Of a stretch of 64,000 nt of DNA, positions 62,359-64,000 are shown in pieces (position 1 is the first letter of the stretch; each line of letters opens with the position of its first letter). Where the stretch lies: NCBI RefSeq assembly GCF_000620845.1, contig NZ_KK211189.1, forward strand, positions 2,325,878-2,389,877. The letters are read 5' to 3'. The stretch is from Exiguobacterium marinum DSM 16307. Its GTDB lineage: Bacteria; Bacillota; Bacilli; Exiguobacteriales; Exiguobacteriaceae. The translations under genes and the position numbers were made by a program. Under the pieces are notes generated by a model that was given only the letters and a program-made list of their open reading frames with translations, did no database searches and had not been told where the DNA came from.

Positions 62359-62637
62359 GTGAGATACACATGCCCATGTTGTGGCTATCAGACGTTAGAA
62401 GAGGAAGCACCAGGCACATACAATATTTGTCGAATCTGTTTTTGGGAGGACGACGGGGTTCAATTCGACGATCCCGATTATGAAGGCGGTGCGAATACGG
62501 TGTCGCTTCGACAGGCTCAACAAAATTACATTCAATTTGGTGCGAGTGATCGGCTCTTTTGTGATTCTGTTCGAAAACCAAACGAATGTGATAAAAAAGA
62601 CCCGAACTGGAGATCCTTGTATAATAAGCAGACATAA
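62359..62637 (+). CDS. CPCC-family cysteine-rich protein
   Basis: 92 residues beginning VRYTCPCCGYQTL, with a second pair CRICFWEDDG: a zinc-ribbon-like Cys_rich_CPCC domain. GTG at 62359 is 8 nt after GAGG; ATG at 62353 is also in frame but too close. Found widely as small solo proteins, sometimes near toxin-immunity genes; function unknown. Confidence 0.82.
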   Translation: MRYTCPCCGYQTLEEEAPGTYNICRICFWEDDGVQFDDPDYEGGANTVSLRQAQQNYIQFGASDRLFCDSVRKPNECDKKDPNWRSLYNKQT

Positions 62638-62642
62638 GAGTA

Positions 62643-62665
62643 GGTCACCCGTATATAAGGTGACC
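62643..62665. terminator. Hairpin between convergent genes
   Basis: GGTCACC (62643-62649) and GGTGACC (62659-62665). T-runs are weak on both sides, so termination may be partial. Confidence 0.45.
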
Positions 62666-62669
62666 TTAA

Positions 62670-63101
62670 TCATTCATCTAATCTAAAATGCTCCCACATC
62701 TCTTCATCGACGACAAAGAACGCTTCATGGGAACATACCGCGAGCACACACCTATCTCCCGCGTAAAACATCAAGTCTTCCGGAAGTTCTGGATAGATCC
62801 AACTGAACAACGAGCCACCATGTTCTTTCAGGAATTGCGTTGTCCTGTAATTGATGTGAAACGAATACTGATACGCCGTATCCCCAGACAATCGTGTCGT
62901 CTCCCATTCACTTACGATGGTTCGTTCAATCAAATCCCAACGAACCTCTTCAGTCAGTACATCCATATACGCTAGACGCTCTTCTTCGATCTCCATTCGT
63001 CGCCTGTCTTCCACGAACGCAAAATGAGTACAATGCTTGAACAACACATCCATGAGCGTCTCATAGCGCTTTCCTTTTATATCTTGAGTGATCATCCGCA
63101 T
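62670..63101 (-). CDS. Hypothetical protein
   Basis: 143 residues, mostly helical in the first half (KHCTHFAFVEDRRRMEIEEERLAYMDVL) with a beta-rich end (CVLAVCSHEAFFVVDEEMWEHF). No family recognised, no signal or membrane segment. Start at 63101 or 63095. It follows the small exported protein by 12 nt and should be co-transcribed. Confidence 0.65.
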   Translation of the reverse strand: MRMITQDIKGKRYETLMDVLFKHCTHFAFVEDRRRMEIEEERLAYMDVLTEEVRWDLIERTIVSEWETTRLSGDTAYQYSFHINYRTTQFLKEHGGSLFSWIYPELPEDLMFYAGDRCVLAVCSHEAFFVVDEEMWEHFRLDE

Positions 63102-63113
63102 ACTCCAAGTCTC

Positions 63114-63476
63114 CTATGGCGAAGAAACAAAAATGCCCGTCTCTTCTATAATATCGAACGAATCTTGATTCCATTTGACTTCAATCGTCCCGATTCGTTC
63201 AGGTTCTTTGGCACTTCGATATAATCGCCTTACCTCCATGTTGAAAGCGAATAAGCCACTGGATTGCTTCATATATCCCTCTTCATTCACATATGTATTC
63301 GGCTGATCCCCAATCAACTCGAACGAATCACAGCTCTCATCTTCACATTGTACCGAATACGTTTCCTCGAACCAGCTCACAAAGTCAGTCTCACTGGGTT
63401 TAGACGTATATATCGGTGCCGCCCAGACTCTAGCTACAATCAACACAACAAAACCGATGAACAACCATTTTTTCAT
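63114..63476 (-). CDS. Small exported protein of unknown function
   Basis: 120 residues. Signal peptide or anchor WLFIGFVVLIVARVWAA, then a soluble domain with a close pair of cysteines (QCEDESCDSFEL) that may form a disulfide. The ATG at 63476 has GGGGGAG upstream. No family recognised. Confidence 0.65.
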   Translation of the reverse strand: MKKWLFIGFVVLIVARVWAAPIYTSKPSETDFVSWFEETYSVQCEDESCDSFELIGDQPNTYVNEEGYMKQSSGLFAFNMEVRRLYRSAKEPERIGTIEVKWNQDSFDIIEETGIFVSSP

Positions 63477-63523
63477 ACGCTCTCCCCCACTTTCACTATC
63501 CAAAGTCTACCATATCCATTTCA

Positions 63524-63557
63524 TCAAAAAACCGCCCTGACCGAAGTCAGAGCGGAA
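63524..63557 (-). terminator. Intrinsic terminator
   Basis: On the minus strand CCGCTCTGAC, TTCG and GTCAGGGCGG form a UUCG-capped stem followed by TTTTTT. Follows the stop of the membrane protein at 63563. Confidence 0.87.
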
Positions 63558-63562
63558 TCGTA

Positions 63563-64000
63563 TTATAAAACGAAAATCGCTGCAGATACACCGGCGACAC
63601 CGACGAGCGCCATCGCATATACCGGTACACGTGGCATTTCACCATTGTTGTCGAGTGCTTTCCCGAACATGTAGAAGACGATCGGGTGTACGAGGAACGG
63701 CATCGAGAAGATGAGCGGGATGAGAAGCGACGCTTCCGTCCCGAACATACCGCCTTGAACCGCTGCGAATAAGCCAAAGTGCGAGATCGCTGACGATTGT
63801 GCCATCGTCGTGTAATCAAACGCAATCGTGCTGAACGTCAAGATGACGAGACCACCGAAGACGGCCATCATCTGCCATCCGAACGAGAACTGCATGAGCG
63901 CTTTTACTTCTTTAAAGTCTTCCCCGTTCGCCGCACGCAAGTTTTTCAATGCAAGCGCTGTGAGCGCGAGACCAATCAAAACAATGATAGCTGTCGGCCA
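63563..64000 (-). CDS. Membrane protein, C-terminal part (cut by window edge)
   Basis: The frame is open to the window edge (it reads WPTAIIV before the TTG at 63979), so the true start lies outside. About 145 residues with four hydrophobic helices, including WQMMAVFGGLVILTFSTIAF, ASLLIPLIFSMPFLVHPIVFYMF and VYAMALVGVAGVSAAIFVL. No family recognised. Confidence 0.7.
   Translation of the reverse strand, partial: WPTAIIVLIGLALTALALKNLRAANGEDFKEVKALMQFSFGWQMMAVFGGLVILTFSTIAFDYTTMAQSSAISHFGLFAAVQGGMFGTEASLLIPLIFSMPFLVHPIVFYMFGKALDNNGEMPRVPVYAMALVGVAGVSAAIFVL

Noticed and set aside
1-64000. CRISPR array, insertion sequence, prophage or integrated plasmid
   Set aside because: No regularly spaced direct repeats, transposase, integrase or phage structural genes were seen; the only mobile-type element is the group I intron.

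Overview
The window looks like a chromosomal segment of Exiguobacterium or a close relative, a non-sporulating, low-to-mid GC member of the Bacilli. Much of the gene order follows Bacillus subtilis: lcfA-fadR-etfB-etfA-trxA ... uvrC-yslB-sdhCAB-ysmA ... racE-rph-rdgB-ysnB ... ysoA-tig-clpX-lon-ysxC ... hemACDBL ... valS ... folC ... prepilin peptidase. The sporulation-linked genes that interrupt this order in B. subtilis (gerE, gerM, lonB, spoVID) are missing, as are hemX and fadB. The organism assignment is inferred from gene content and synteny; no rRNA is present.

Layout. 1-9233 is a type IV pilus locus. On the minus strand, in transcription order, it runs VanW-like protein, small membrane protein, pilB, pilT, pilC, major pilin, prepilin peptidase (cut by the window edge). 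Three minor prepilin genes diverge on the plus strand. 9280-13708 holds an ankyrin-type protein and a very large secreted protein. 13774-20979 carries folC, selO, an ASCH protein, a lipoprotein gene that looks frameshifted, and valS behind a T-box leader. 20982-26234 is the hemACDBL operon for uroporphyrinogen synthesis. 26417-34439 is a protein-quality-control block (AI-2E-family transporter, ysxC, lon, clpX, tig, ysoA).

34565-34922 is the most unusual feature: a tRNA-Arg(UCU) gene split in its anticodon by a 284-nt sequence with group I intron core elements. It has its own strong promoter and terminator. 34983-38524 carries ysnB, rdgB, rph, racE, an HPr gene and ysmA. 38533-41721 is sdhCAB behind a probable CcpA site. 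Then come yslB, uvrC (followed by a small gene with an apparent one-base frameshift), a flavoprotein disulfide-reductase homologue, and a complete seven-gene Mrp Na+/H+ antiporter operon (45762-51556).

51904-56491 is trxA plus a fatty-acid oxidation block (lcfA, fadR, etfB, etfA) with visible FadR-like and CcpA-like sites. 56628-59476 is a YtrA-type GntR/ABC transporter operon with a matching operator. 60531-62279 is a MarR-nitroreductase-monooxygenase-DUF1304 cluster that looks like a quinone/electrophile stress module. The right end holds small proteins of unknown function and a membrane protein cut by the edge. No rRNA, CRISPR, insertion sequence or prophage was seen.
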